Below the pieces are notes generated by a model. That model ran no database searches. It had not been told where the DNA came from and saw only the letters and a list, made by a program, of their open reading frames with translations. A stretch of 64,000 nucleotides of DNA from Flavobacteriales bacterium (lineage in GTDB: Bacteria; Bacteroidota; Bacteroidia; Flavobacteriales_D; Sanyastnellaceae), in contig JAQWFN010000003.1 of assembly GCA_029238785.1 (NCBI GenBank), forward strand, positions 1 through 64,000, in the 5' to 3' direction. The translations under genes and the position numbers were made by a program. Below are positions 1 to 8,364 of this stretch, one piece after another; within the stretch, counting starts at the first letter, position 1; every line of letters starts with the position of its first letter.

Positions 1-119
1 CCTCCATCACCCAGAAAACAAAAAACCATTCCCCAAAACCTCTTTCCTTTCATCACAATAAAAGCCATTTTTCAGGAATCATTCTTAACTTTCAGGCTCA
101 ATACTTGTTAAATCATCAC

Positions 120-320
120 ATGAAGGTAGAAAAAGACAGAAAACTTGCTTGGTCGATCTTATCGCTCATTATTGCAGGACTCATCTTTACGGCGTGCATT
201 ATTCTCGCCCTTCGCTCTGGTGGTCCGATAAGAATTTTAGCCCTCCTCTCCTCTCTTGGAGCGGGATATGCGATTTTTGAAATCATTAGAACTCTTCGAA
301 AACAAAGTAAAAACGCTTAG
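120..320 (+). CDS. Small two-helix membrane protein
   Basis: A 66-residue protein starting at the ATG at 120; a TTG at 105 could add five residues. Two hydrophobic segments are visible, about residues 12-33 and 38-55, with a basic charged N-terminus (MKVEKDRK) and a basic C-terminus (RTLRKQSKNA). I recognise no family. It ends 10 bases before the SPFH protein start, so the two are probably co-transcribed and the peptide may be a membrane partner of that protein. That link is inferred only from spacing. Confidence 0.55.
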   Translation: MKVEKDRKLAWSILSLIIAGLIFTACIILALRSGGPIRILALLSSLGAGYAIFEIIRTLRKQSKNA

Positions 321-330
321 CAGAATCACT

Positions 331-1170
331 ATGGAAAAAGGAAAAATTGGATTAATTGGATTGGCCGCGTTTGTGGTGATCTCCCTCTTGGTTGTTATCT
401 CTTCGTTCGAGAAGGTGCCGGCCGGACACGAAGGCTTTGAGTTTATTCAATATGGCGGAAATAAAGGGATTAATGAAGACATCGCTTATGGTGCGGGTAG
501 GCATTTTATCATGCCTTGGAACGACCTTATTGTGATGAGCATTCAGGAAAAATCACGGGCCTTTGCTTCTGAAGTACTCGACAAAAACGGTTTGGAAGTG
601 CGCATCGATTGTTCAGTAAACTACCACCTCCAAAAAGGTGCTGGTGGATGGATGTATGGAGAAAAAGGGGCTTCTTGGGAAGATAACATCGTGAACACCA
701 CGGCCCTAGGTGCCATTAAGGATGTAGCTGGTAAATACGATGCGGAAGAACTTTACTCCACCCAACGAGATCAAATGGAGGTGGAAATCGAAGAACTGAT
801 TTCTACGCGTTTGAACACCTACCGCGTGAACGTTACTTTCATTGAAATTGCTGATGTGGACTTGCCAGAGGTGATTAAGAAAGCCATTGAAGGCAAGCAA
901 GAGCAGGATCAAAAGAACCAACTGGCTCAGAAAAAAGAGCTGGAACAAACTTACTTGGCCAACGCTAAAATTCAAACTGCTCGAGGTGACTCTGCCTCAC
1001 AAGTTATTCAGGCAGCCGGTAGAGCGGAGGCTTACCGTTTGGAAACGCGTCAGTTGAACGACAACATCCTCAGAAAACTGGCCATCGATGCTTGGAGAGC
1101 CGGTGGATCACAAGTGCCGAAATACGTTGGTGAAGGAACATCGCCCATTCCCTTTCTTGAAGAGAAATAA
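331..1170 (+). CDS. SPFH/prohibitin-like membrane protein
   Basis: A 279-residue protein of the SPFH (stomatin/prohibitin/flotillin/HflK) superfamily. It has one N-terminal membrane helix (about residues 7-25), then the SPFH beta/alpha domain (about 27-185, including the VPAGHEGF and AGRHFIMPW stretches), then a charged alpha-helical tail rich in E, Q and K (about 185-250). Such proteins form large ring or cage oligomers on membranes and often influence membrane proteases. The ATG at 331 puts the membrane helix at the N-terminus; upstream in-frame codons overlap the preceding small gene. A strong terminator follows at 1200-1233. Family assignment is firm; the specific role is unknown. Confidence 0.88.
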   Translation: MEKGKIGLIGLAAFVVISLLVVISSFEKVPAGHEGFEFIQYGGNKGINEDIAYGAGRHFIMPWNDLIVMSIQEKSRAFASEVLDKNGLEVRIDCSVNYHLQKGAGGWMYGEKGASWEDNIVNTTALGAIKDVAGKYDAEELYSTQRDQMEVEIEELISTRLNTYRVNVTFIEIADVDLPEVIKKAIEGKQEQDQKNQLAQKKELEQTYLANAKIQTARGDSASQVIQAAGRAEAYRLETRQLNDNILRKLAIDAWRAGGSQVPKYVGEGTSPIPFLEEK

Positions 1171-1199
1171 GATCTTGGTGTAAACGCACTTCAATATCA

Positions 1200-1233
1200 A
1201 AAAGCAGAGTGTCTTTGAAGACACTCTGCTTTT
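1200..1233 (+). terminator. Intrinsic terminator after the SPFH gene
   Basis: Perfect 16-bp inverted repeat (arms 1200-1215 and 1218-1233, core GCAGAGTGTCTT) ending in a run of T on the + strand, 30 bases after the SPFH stop codon. The arms begin with A and end with T, so it could work in both directions. Confidence 0.85.
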
Positions 1234-1639
1234 TGCTTTATAGTTGGATTCACAAAAGAAAACACTACAAGCACAAAGTTATTCCACTGCCATTGACGGG
1301 AAGACTTATTTTTAAACCGACTTGATCTATCGAGTGGGTAAGTGCTTCAGCAGCAGGTGTGGAAATGCAGTTTAAGCAGTGATTCGTGTAGTTTTAAGCG
1401 ACAAAAGAAACGTTTTTTGTTCAACTACAAAGCGAGGGTGTTCATCCACAAAGTTCCTTAAAAAGGACAAGAAAAAACCCCTAACTTCGAATTGCGGAGG
1501 AGGCGGGGGAGGGAGGGCCCGCCAGGGCTGTGTTCAATTTAGAACGGATTTCAAATTTCTTAAACATCTCTTACCAAGGAATAAACAAGGCCCTATTTAC
1601 CTTAAAAAGGTAAAAAAGCCCCCGCAAAGACTCCCTACC
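1234..1639. other. Non-coding stretch between SPFH gene and rnr
   Basis: About 400 bases without a convincing gene. The + strand frame open from 1379 runs into the reverse complement of rnr and has a low-complexity, Lys/Cys-rich translation, so I do not call it. The stretch holds a G-rich tract (1494-1530) and two small hairpins that share the 11-mer CCTTAAAAAGG (1456-1466 and 1600-1610); the second (arms TTTACCTT 1596-1603 and AAGGTAAA 1607-1614) lies just past the rnr stop and may help end rnr transcripts. I found no tRNA-like or other recognisable RNA structure. Confidence 0.6.
1494..1530. other. G-rich tract with GC hairpin
   Basis: An island of very high GC in AT-rich intergenic DNA. 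It contains the inverted repeat GGCGGG (1502-1507) and CCCGCC (1518-1523) enclosing the loop GGAGGGAGGG. The G-run pattern could also form a quadruplex on the + strand. Function unknown; it may be a copy of a dispersed repeat. Confidence 0.4.
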
Positions 1640-3793
1640 TCAGAACGTCATCATCTCCACAATCTCAAAATCCAAGTGCCGCTTAATCAAATCTGCACCA
1701 ATCACCTTCACATTCACTTGATCGCCCAACTGATAAGTCTGACCAGTTCTCCTGCCCTGCAATTCAAAGCGCTTCTCATCAAAAGAATAATGATCGTCGC
1801 GCATGCTCTCGATTGCCACTCGTCCCTCACACTTGTTACCGTCCAACTCAACATAAAGTCCTCGAGCATTCATTCCGCTGATGATTCCAGAGAAATTCTC
1901 TCCAACCTTAGCCAATAAAAACTCCACTTGCTTGTACTTGATGCTCGCTCGCTCAGCCTCAGAAGCCTTCTTTTCTTGGATGGAGCTGTGCTTGCACAAT
2001 TGCTCGTACGGACCAGGATTCACAGAACTTCCCTTATCTAAATAATACTGCAATAAACGGTGCGCCATCACATCAGGATACCTTCTAATGGGTGAAGTGA
2101 AGTGCGAGTAAAAAGGAAAACCTAGTCCGTAATGACCAATGTTATGCGTCGAATATTCCGCCTTGGCCATACTCCTAATGGCCATTACTTTTATCAGGTC
2201 TTCTTCTTGTTTTCCTTCTGAATCCACCAAAAGCTGTCGAATCAACTTATCGGTATTATCACCCGTAGGTTTGGGCAGTTTGTGTCCAAAACGAAGCGCA
2301 AACTCATGCAGTTGGAAAATCTTCTCGGGGTCGGGCTCGTCGTGAATTCGGTAAACAAAAGTCCTTGGCGTACCTGATTTCGGATTGCCAATAAACTCCG
2401 CTACACGGGTGTTGGCCAAAAGCATGAAGTCTTCAATAAGTTTATTTGAATCTTTCATCACCTTCAAATAAACCCCAATTGGCCTTCCATCTTCATCCAA
2501 TTCAAACTTCACTTCTTCTGTGCTGAAATCAAATGCCCCCTTCTTCATCCTGCGCTCCCGCATGGACTTGGCCATTTTGTCCATCATCAAAATCTCTGCT
2601 TTGAACGGACCATCAACACCTTCAATAATTTCTTGAGCTTCTTCGTAAGTAAACCTGTGGTCTGAATGAATCAAGGTTCTTCCAAACCACTCGTTCTTCA
2701 AATTACCTTTTTCATCCAATTCAAAAACGGCAGAAAAACACAACTTATCTTCTTTGGGGCGAAGCGAACACAATTGGTTCGAAAGCACCTCTGGCAACAT
2801 GGGAATGGTTCTGTCAACCAAATAAACCGAGGTAGCTCTTTTCACCGCCTCCTTGTCTAATTCACTTCCTTCTCTCAAGTAATGAGAAACATCGGCAATA
2901 TGAACTCCCACTTCCCAATTTCCGTTTTCGAGCTTTTCAATCGAAAGGGCATCGTCAAAATCCTTGGCGTCGTGCGGGTCAATGGTGAAGGTCGTTGAAG
3001 CGCGCATGTCGCGGCGTTTCGCTATTTCTTCTTTGGTGATTGCTGTTGGTATTTGCTTCGCGATGGCTTCAATGTGATCAGGGAATTCATAGGGCAAACC
3101 GTATTCAACCATAATGGCATGCATCTCTACATCATTGTCACCCGGTTTTCCGAGTACCTTGCTCACACTTCCAACCGGACTGTCTTTCGGGTTGTTCCAA
3201 GCCAGCATGTCAACAATCACCTTGTCGCCGTTTTTTGCTCCATTCAACTCATCCATGGGAATGAAAAAGTCGATGTGTATTTTCTGATCCGAAGGCACAC
3301 AAAAGGCCAGGTTTTTATTGATTTCAATGATGCCAACAAACTGCTCGCGCGCGCGTTGAACCACCTCAATCACCTTCCCTGTGGGCTTTCTGGCATTTTT
3401 ATTCATGCTGATGCGAACCGTATCGCCCCACAAAGCCGTTCCGGTGTAACCTCTCGGCACTTGGATGTCGTTATCTCTTCCTTCAATCACCACAAATCCT
3501 CTTCCAAATCGGGTAATTTGAATCGTCCCTTCCATCGCTTGTTGCGGAACTTGGGTGAGGATGTACTTCCCACGGTCAACTTCTTTCAGGCTTTCCTTCT
3601 CCAGTTCTTCCTCAATCATGGCCTGAATGAGTTTGCGAATTCCCGGATCGTCAATCCCCATGAAACCTGCAATTTGTTTGTAATTCAGTGGTTTATTAGG
3701 CTGAAGTTCAAACACCCCAAATAATTCCTTTCGCAAGTTGCGTTTGAATTTATCTGCGTTGAATTTGCCTTTATGTTTTTTCTTTTTCGACAT
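1640..3793 (-). CDS. rnr: Ribonuclease R (RNB family 3'-5' exoribonuclease)
   Basis: A 717-residue exoribonuclease that degrades structured RNA processively from the 3' end. Order of domains: a lysine-rich N-terminus (SKKKKHKGK), a winged-helix region (about 20-80), cold-shock-type OB folds (about 85-250), the RNB catalytic domain (about 255-590) and an S1 domain (about 630-715). The RNB metal site IDPHDAKDFDDA is at residues 271-282, giving aspartates 272, 278, 280 and 281. Length is normal for the family. It is transcribed alone, away from the methyltransferase gene that starts about 100 bases beyond it. Cytoplasmic. Confidence 0.96.
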   Translation of the reverse strand: MSKKKKHKGKFNADKFKRNLRKELFGVFELQPNKPLNYKQIAGFMGIDDPGIRKLIQAMIEEELEKESLKEVDRGKYILTQVPQQAMEGTIQITRFGRGFVVIEGRDNDIQVPRGYTGTALWGDTVRISMNKNARKPTGKVIEVVQRAREQFVGIIEINKNLAFCVPSDQKIHIDFFIPMDELNGAKNGDKVIVDMLAWNNPKDSPVGSVSKVLGKPGDNDVEMHAIMVEYGLPYEFPDHIEAIAKQIPTAITKEEIAKRRDMRASTTFTIDPHDAKDFDDALSIEKLENGNWEVGVHIADVSHYLREGSELDKEAVKRATSVYLVDRTIPMLPEVLSNQLCSLRPKEDKLCFSAVFELDEKGNLKNEWFGRTLIHSDHRFTYEEAQEIIEGVDGPFKAEILMMDKMAKSMRERRMKKGAFDFSTEEVKFELDEDGRPIGVYLKVMKDSNKLIEDFMLLANTRVAEFIGNPKSGTPRTFVYRIHDEPDPEKIFQLHEFALRFGHKLPKPTGDNTDKLIRQLLVDSEGKQEEDLIKVMAIRSMAKAEYSTHNIGHYGLGFPFYSHFTSPIRRYPDVMAHRLLQYYLDKGSSVNPGPYEQLCKHSSIQEKKASEAERASIKYKQVEFLLAKVGENFSGIISGMNARGLYVELDGNKCEGRVAIESMRDDHYSFDEKRFELQGRRTGQTYQLGDQVNVKVIGADLIKRHLDFEIVEMMTF

Positions 3794-3894
3794 GTGTTAA
3801 AGATGATGATTGTTTTTAGTTCTCCGTTCCTCGTTATGCTGATTTAATGATGATTTCATCAAAATACTGATGGCTGATTTCGTTTCTTTGTCCC

Positions 3895-4773
3895 ATGAAA
3901 TGGGAAAGATGGTCGCCTACACGTTGGAAAGAATACGAATTGATTGATTCTGGTGAGGGCGAAAAACTGGAACGTTTTGGCGAAGTTACACTTATTCGAC
4001 CAGAACCCTTAGCGAAGTGGAATAAATCGCTCAAAGAGAAGCAATGGAAAGAACTTGCTCATGCACGCTTCGAGCAGTCAGGTGCCACTTCTGGAAAATG
4101 GGTGAGCTATAAAAAACATCCTGAAATATGGGAAATTGCCTATCCTTCCATCAAAGGCGCCTTTTTCTTTGAGTTGAGGCTCACGCAATTTAAGCATGTG
4201 GGCATCTTCCCAGAACAGGCCAGCAATTGGGACTTCATTCAAAAATCCTGTTCTAAATTTGTTGAGCAACAAGCGGAGGCCAAGGTGCTAAATCTCTTTG
4301 CATACACCGGTGGCGCGAGCATGGCTGCGGCAAAGGCAGGAGCCGAGGTTACCCACCTTGACTCAATAAAGCAAGTGCTGCAATGGACCCAGCAGAACAT
4401 CGAAATCAGTGAAATCAGTGGTGTGAAATGGCTTTTGGATGATGCCCTAAAGTTTGCCCAACGCGAGGCGCGAAGGGGAAATAAATACCAAGGCATTATT
4501 ATGGACCCGCCGGCTTGGGGACGAGGCCCGAAAGGTGAACGCTGGAAATTGGAACAAAAGCTTGATGAATTGCTCACTGCAGCAAGTGAGATTTTGGCTG
4601 ATGACGGCTTCCTGGTGCTCAATACCTATTCGGGCATTTCTTTAAGTACGCTCAATGAACTGGTAGAAAAATACTTCCCCAGCTTTCGTAAGGAGATTGG
4701 CTTGTTGGCGCTGCAAGACAGTAAGCATAAAATCGACACCGGTTGTGTGGTGCGCTTGAACGGACAAGTTTAA
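3895..4773 (+). CDS. Class I SAM-dependent methyltransferase, RlmI-like
   Basis: A 292-residue methyltransferase related to the RlmI/RlmK group that modify 23S rRNA. The N-terminus has the conserved run ELIDSGEGEKLERFG followed by LIRPEPLAKW. The Rossmann fold begins with the SAM-binding loop VLNLFAYTGGAS (from residue 131), followed by the acidic loop HLDSIKQVLQW, and the catalytic-type motif DPPAWGRGPKG starts at residue 204. It is about 100 residues shorter than RlmI and lacks the N-terminal PUA domain, so the exact RNA target should not be assumed. It ends 17 bases before miaE, and both genes probably belong to one RNA-modification transcript. Confidence 0.82.
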   Translation: MKWERWSPTRWKEYELIDSGEGEKLERFGEVTLIRPEPLAKWNKSLKEKQWKELAHARFEQSGATSGKWVSYKKHPEIWEIAYPSIKGAFFFELRLTQFKHVGIFPEQASNWDFIQKSCSKFVEQQAEAKVLNLFAYTGGASMAAAKAGAEVTHLDSIKQVLQWTQQNIEISEISGVKWLLDDALKFAQREARRGNKYQGIIMDPPAWGRGPKGERWKLEQKLDELLTAASEILADDGFLVLNTYSGISLSTLNELVEKYFPSFRKEIGLLALQDSKHKIDTGCVVRLNGQV

Positions 4774-4790
4774 TGATGTAATTTTATCGC

Positions 4791-5393
4791 ATGGAAAAGC
4801 AAGAAAAAGTAATGTTAGGACTTAAAATGGCTACCGACCCGCGTTGGGTAAATGTGGTGGAGAAAAACATTGCTGAGATCTTAACTGATCACGCGTGGTG
4901 TGAGCAAAAAGCAGCTACCAATGCCATTACGAACATCGTTAAATTTTCAGAGTTTCCTGATGTGGTAGACACCATGACGCGCATCGCCCTAGAAGAAATG
5001 GAGCACTTCCAAATGGTGTGTGAACGCATTAAAGAACGAAACTTAGTGCTTGGACCAGAGCGAAGAGACCCTTACGTTCGCGACTTGGCCAAATTCATCA
5101 AAACAGGAGGGAACCACAAATATCAACTGGTGAGCGCCTTGCTTTTTGCCGCCATGATTGAAGCCCGCAGCTGTGAGCGATTTAGAATACTTTCAGAAAA
5201 CATCAAAGACGAAAGCCTGAAAGAATTCTACTACGAATTGATGGTTTCCGAAGCAGGACACTACACCGCTTTCATCAAATTGGCCAAAAAACACGGAGAA
5301 GGTATTGACGTGGATAAAAAGTGGCAAGAGTTCCTCGATTACGAAGCCAGCTTGATGGAGAAGTATGGCAAAGAGGAAAGCATCCACGGGTAA
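4791..5393 (+). CDS. miaE: tRNA-(ms2io6A) hydroxylase
   Basis: A 200-residue ferritin-like four-helix-bundle di-iron monooxygenase. It hydroxylates the isopentenyl side chain of 2-methylthio-N6-isopentenyl-adenosine at position 37 of tRNAs reading UNN codons. The metal ligands follow the ferritin pattern: E38, E69-x-x-H72 (EEMEH), E124 (MIEARSCERF) and E154-x-x-H157 (SEAGHY). Length matches the family. It lies directly downstream of an rRNA-type methyltransferase, consistent with an RNA-modification unit. Confidence 0.93.
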   Translation: MEKQEKVMLGLKMATDPRWVNVVEKNIAEILTDHAWCEQKAATNAITNIVKFSEFPDVVDTMTRIALEEMEHFQMVCERIKERNLVLGPERRDPYVRDLAKFIKTGGNHKYQLVSALLFAAMIEARSCERFRILSENIKDESLKEFYYELMVSEAGHYTAFIKLAKKHGEGIDVDKKWQEFLDYEASLMEKYGKEESIHG

Positions 5394-5414
5394 AAATAAA
5401 TTTGTGTTTTTTCA

Positions 5415-5422
5415 TATATTTG
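5415..5422 (+). promoter_or_regulatory. Candidate Bacteroidota -7 element
   Basis: TATATTTG, an exact match to the Bacteroidota sigma-A -7 consensus TAnnTTTG, 50 bases upstream of the start at 5473. A second match (TAAATTTG) lies at 5397-5404. No clear -33 TTTG element at the usual spacing. Confidence 0.35.
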
Positions 5423-5472
5423 ACATGCTACCAAACAGCCTTCTTGAGTTCGCTTAAGACGGCCCTTTAACC

Positions 5473-6360
5473 ATGCTAGTTATGTCAACATTATTTTCAA
5501 ATTACATTCCCTTAGCAGCAATCATTTGCTCGCTTTTTTTCCATCTTGAACTTAAAGCTCAAGAACAAATCTCCGGCTGCACAGACCCCGTTGCGTGCAA
5601 CTACAACTTTGAAGCACAAATTGATGATGGTTCTTGCATCGAAAGAAGCTTTGTTTCTTATTGTCACGGAGATAATGAAGACCAAGAAATATTTGTCTTT
5701 GGACCCGAAGTGCCAGGTGAATACTTTGCCATTCAATTCATCTCTGCAGACCTAGAAGGAATTGGTGATGATTATATGAATGTCTTTTCTGGTGACGGAT
5801 CTGGTACATCGTTGCAATCTGGACCATTAGGCAACTCTGGAACCCTTGTCTATGGTCTTGACTACATTTCTGTTCAGCTTTATTCTGACGGCATGTTTTC
5901 TTGTCAAAGTGGGCACTCCGACCCCTTCATTATTGCCTATTGTGGAACTTTAGACTACGCAGCCCTCAATGTTTTTGTTGAAACATCTAATACCATCTGT
6001 GAAGGAGGTGGGCGCGGTATTGCACAAGCAGTGATTTACGGAGGAGCTGAACCCATCGAGATTGATTGGCAAGGAGAAGACCCAAGAAACCTCAACGCAG
6101 GAACTTATGAGATGATTGCAACAGATGCAAACGCCGTTTCAAAAACAATCAGCTATTCCGTTAAAGAAGGCTTTGCAAATTGTGGCTGCACCTATGAACA
6201 AGCCGACAATTATGATCCCGATGCTGAAGTGAATGATGACTCTTGCATCTTTAGCTATGTGGGTCCGGGGTTCTGTCCGGGTGACTTCAATGCAGATGGT
6301 GCAATTGGAAGTGGTGACCTACTTTTTTTCCTCGCTTACTACGGTGGCTCCTGTAACTAA
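5473..6360 (+). CDS. Secreted CTDP-repeat protein with dockerin-like C-terminus
   Basis: A 295-residue exported protein. A signal peptide ends near residue 29 (LELKAQ). Two copies of the cysteine-bracketed repeat common in Flavobacteriales follow or bracket the core: GCTDPVACNY...DDGSC (about 35-55) and GCTYEQADNYDP...NDDSC (about 237-257). A beta-rich region of unknown family lies between them. The C-terminus (CPGDFNADGAIGSGDLLFFL) looks like a single dockerin/EF-hand calcium loop with a hydrophobic helix, and there is no usual T9SS sorting domain. Met1 or Met4 may be the start. It is followed by a terminator. Function unknown; likely cell-surface or secreted. Confidence 0.75.
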   Translation: MLVMSTLFSNYIPLAAIICSLFFHLELKAQEQISGCTDPVACNYNFEAQIDDGSCIERSFVSYCHGDNEDQEIFVFGPEVPGEYFAIQFISADLEGIGDDYMNVFSGDGSGTSLQSGPLGNSGTLVYGLDYISVQLYSDGMFSCQSGHSDPFIIAYCGTLDYAALNVFVETSNTICEGGGRGIAQAVIYGGAEPIEIDWQGEDPRNLNAGTYEMIATDANAVSKTISYSVKEGFANCGCTYEQADNYDPDAEVNDDSCIFSYVGPGFCPGDFNADGAIGSGDLLFFLAYYGGSCN

Positions 6361-6364
6361 CTAA

Positions 6365-6392
6365 AAAACTCCCGCCAACCAGCGGGAGTTTT
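6365..6392. terminator. Terminator between convergent genes
   Basis: Inverted repeat with 11-bp arms AAAACTCCCGC (6365-6375) and GCGGGAGTTTT (6382-6392) around a 6-base loop, followed by T-rich sequence. It sits between two converging genes and can serve both strands. Confidence 0.85.
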
Positions 6393-6422
6393 GTTTTTCA
6401 GTTCAAGTCGATAATCAAAGGC

Positions 6423-7238
6423 TCATTTGCTCGACTTAATGCTATCTGCATTGCGCTTTAAACGATCAATGCGTTCTGCCTGCTTGGCCACTTTTGCCGA
6501 CACCTCTTCGGCTTCCTTTGTGTTGGTCTCTTTTTCTTTTTTCAGTTGTTCAATCTCTTTTCGGTAATTCTCAATGTCCGCCTTCAACTGCTCAATTTTC
6601 ACTTGTGAATCAGCTATGAGTTTTTCTGTTTTGGTGATGTTTTCTTCTGCTTTAACAATATCGGCTTCCTTCCCTTCGGTGTTCTTTGCCAGTTTTTCAC
6701 CTTCTTTTACCAGCTTGTCCATTGACTTGGTAAGTTTCTCTTGCTCTTTGCGTTGATCCTCGATCACCTCGTCGTATTGAGTGACATAGAAACCGTGCAA
6801 AAATGTGCGCATCATTTTTTGGATATTCCCTGCCTCAGTAGGAAAGGTATTCGATGTAACAAACTTATCGCCAATACTCATCAGCACATCCATTCTTGCC
6901 CCTTTTTCATCCGTTTCAATCAAGGTAAAAAAGTTCACGGTAAATTCTGAAATACCTGGCATTTGCACCGCTTCACCAGTAAGTGCGCCTTTACTCTTCT
7001 TTAAATCAACTCCGTATTTGTGAGAAACAAAGCTTTTCCAAGCCTTCTCTACATCGTCTGAGCTAGACTTAACATAAGCCGTAAACGCCGTCGTTGAATT
7101 CTTTTGGAATTTAATATTACTCTGCTCTACGCTCATTTGAGGAGCTGTTTCAAGAGCGGTGATGACCGCATCATCTTGGGCAATGCTAAGTGTTGAGCCA
7201 AACAATAGGGCACTGAGAAGTAGTAGTTTCGTTTTCAT
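6423..7238 (-). CDS. Secreted coiled-coil protein, paralogue A beside mscS
   Basis: A 271-residue exported protein with a signal peptide ending at about residue 20 (LSIAQ). A globular N-terminal half (about 30-160) contains KAWKSFVSHKYG and ends in MMRTFLHGFYVTQYDEVIEDQR. It is followed by a long heptad-rich coiled coil (about 160-268) made largely of E, K and Q. The architecture and several aligned segments match the protein at 8365-9090 on the other side of the MscS gene, so the two look like diverged paralogues. I know no named family. It is on the same strand as mscS, 66 bases downstream, so the two may share a transcript. Probably periplasmic. Confidence 0.72.
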   Translation of the reverse strand: MKTKLLLLSALLFGSTLSIAQDDAVITALETAPQMSVEQSNIKFQKNSTTAFTAYVKSSSDDVEKAWKSFVSHKYGVDLKKSKGALTGEAVQMPGISEFTVNFFTLIETDEKGARMDVLMSIGDKFVTSNTFPTEAGNIQKMMRTFLHGFYVTQYDEVIEDQRKEQEKLTKSMDKLVKEGEKLAKNTEGKEADIVKAEENITKTEKLIADSQVKIEQLKADIENYRKEIEQLKKEKETNTKEAEEVSAKVAKQAERIDRLKRNADSIKSSK

Positions 7239-7304
7239 AATGTCGTTTCTTGGTTTTATGACGGATGTTAGAACAGAAAGTCACTAACCCACCAGCATTT
7301 CAAG

Positions 7305-8177
7305 TTAAGCTTTCTTTTCGGTTTGAAGCGGCGTGTTAAAATGAATGGTGCGCTGAGGATAAGGAATACTGATCCCTTCTTGAGGAAAGCGGATCTTAAT
7401 TCGCTCGAGAACATCACAATTCAAATCAAAGGCAGCCGCAGTATCTCCAGCCCAGGCCCAAGCACGTAAGTTGACACTTGAATCTGCTAAAGCAACAACT
7501 TTCACTGTTACAATATCGTGGTTCGGGTCTGCCTTTTCTTCTGGAGTTCTTCTATCAAGCCAATTGGGGTGCTTCATAATCTCCTCCGCCAAAATCTTTT
7601 TCGCCAAAACAACATCGCTCTCATAAGAAATTCCCACTTCAACAAACTTGCAAATGAGGTCTTCACCAAAATCAGAATTCACAATGATTTCGCTGCTCAT
7701 TAATGAGTTTGGGATAACGATTCTCCTGTTTTCAAAGTTGCGAATTACCGTATGACGGAGGGTAATGTCTTCAACTATTCCAGCATAAAAGTTATCTTTG
7801 ATTTGAACGCGATCATTGATCCGAAAAGGCTTAAAAATCACAATAAACACCCCGGCAATCACATTCGCCAAGGCTTGCTGTGAGGCAAAACCAACCACAA
7901 CAGCCAAAATACCAGCCCCAGCTAACATCGAGGTGGCCATCACACGAAGCGTAGGTATGGTATAAACCGCCCAACTAAAACCGACGATATAGATTAAAGC
8001 ACTGAGGGTATGCTTTAAAAACTTATAATTGGTAGGGTCGTTATTTAAATCGTGACTTTTACGCTTGATGATACGTCGAAATACCGATTGAAATACCGCT
8101 GCCACGATAATGGTCCCAAAAATGATTAATAAGGGCTGATAAACTGTAGTAAAATGAAGCTTTATTTCTTCAAGCAT
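7305..8177 (-). CDS. mscS: Small-conductance mechanosensitive channel (MscS family)
   Basis: A 290-residue inner-membrane channel that opens under membrane tension to release solutes during osmotic downshock. Three hydrophobic segments are visible: about 13-32, 55-75 and 80-115. The last is the pore helix, rich in Gly/Ala (AGAGILAVVVGFASQQALAN), followed by the beta domain with FKPFRINDRVQIKD and a C-terminal alpha/beta domain. The length is close to that of E. coli MscS (286 residues). The symbol is family-level; it could be any short MscS-like channel. Confidence 0.92.
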   Translation of the reverse strand: MLEEIKLHFTTVYQPLLIIFGTIIVAAVFQSVFRRIIKRKSHDLNNDPTNYKFLKHTLSALIYIVGFSWAVYTIPTLRVMATSMLAGAGILAVVVGFASQQALANVIAGVFIVIFKPFRINDRVQIKDNFYAGIVEDITLRHTVIRNFENRRIVIPNSLMSSEIIVNSDFGEDLICKFVEVGISYESDVVLAKKILAEEIMKHPNWLDRRTPEEKADPNHDIVTVKVVALADSSVNLRAWAWAGDTAAAFDLNCDVLERIKIRFPQEGISIPYPQRTIHFNTPLQTEKKA

Positions 8178-8364
8178 AAGTATTTCCTTTTTTTCAATTT
8201 AGAGGCTAAGCCATGTTTCGCCTAATTGACAATAATTGCTCGCTTTTTTCATTAATCCTCGCTAAGTCTAAAGTAATTCTTAGAGAAGAAAAAACTGATT
8301 ATCAAACTACTAAATAACAATCAAATTAAGCTACGATGTTAGCACTAATTCAACTTAAAACGAC

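Noticed and set aside
1379-1918. Open + strand frame of 179 codons
   Set aside because: Nearly half lies antisense to rnr and the rest is intergenic; the translation is low-complexity and Lys/Cys/Gly rich with no protein-like pattern.
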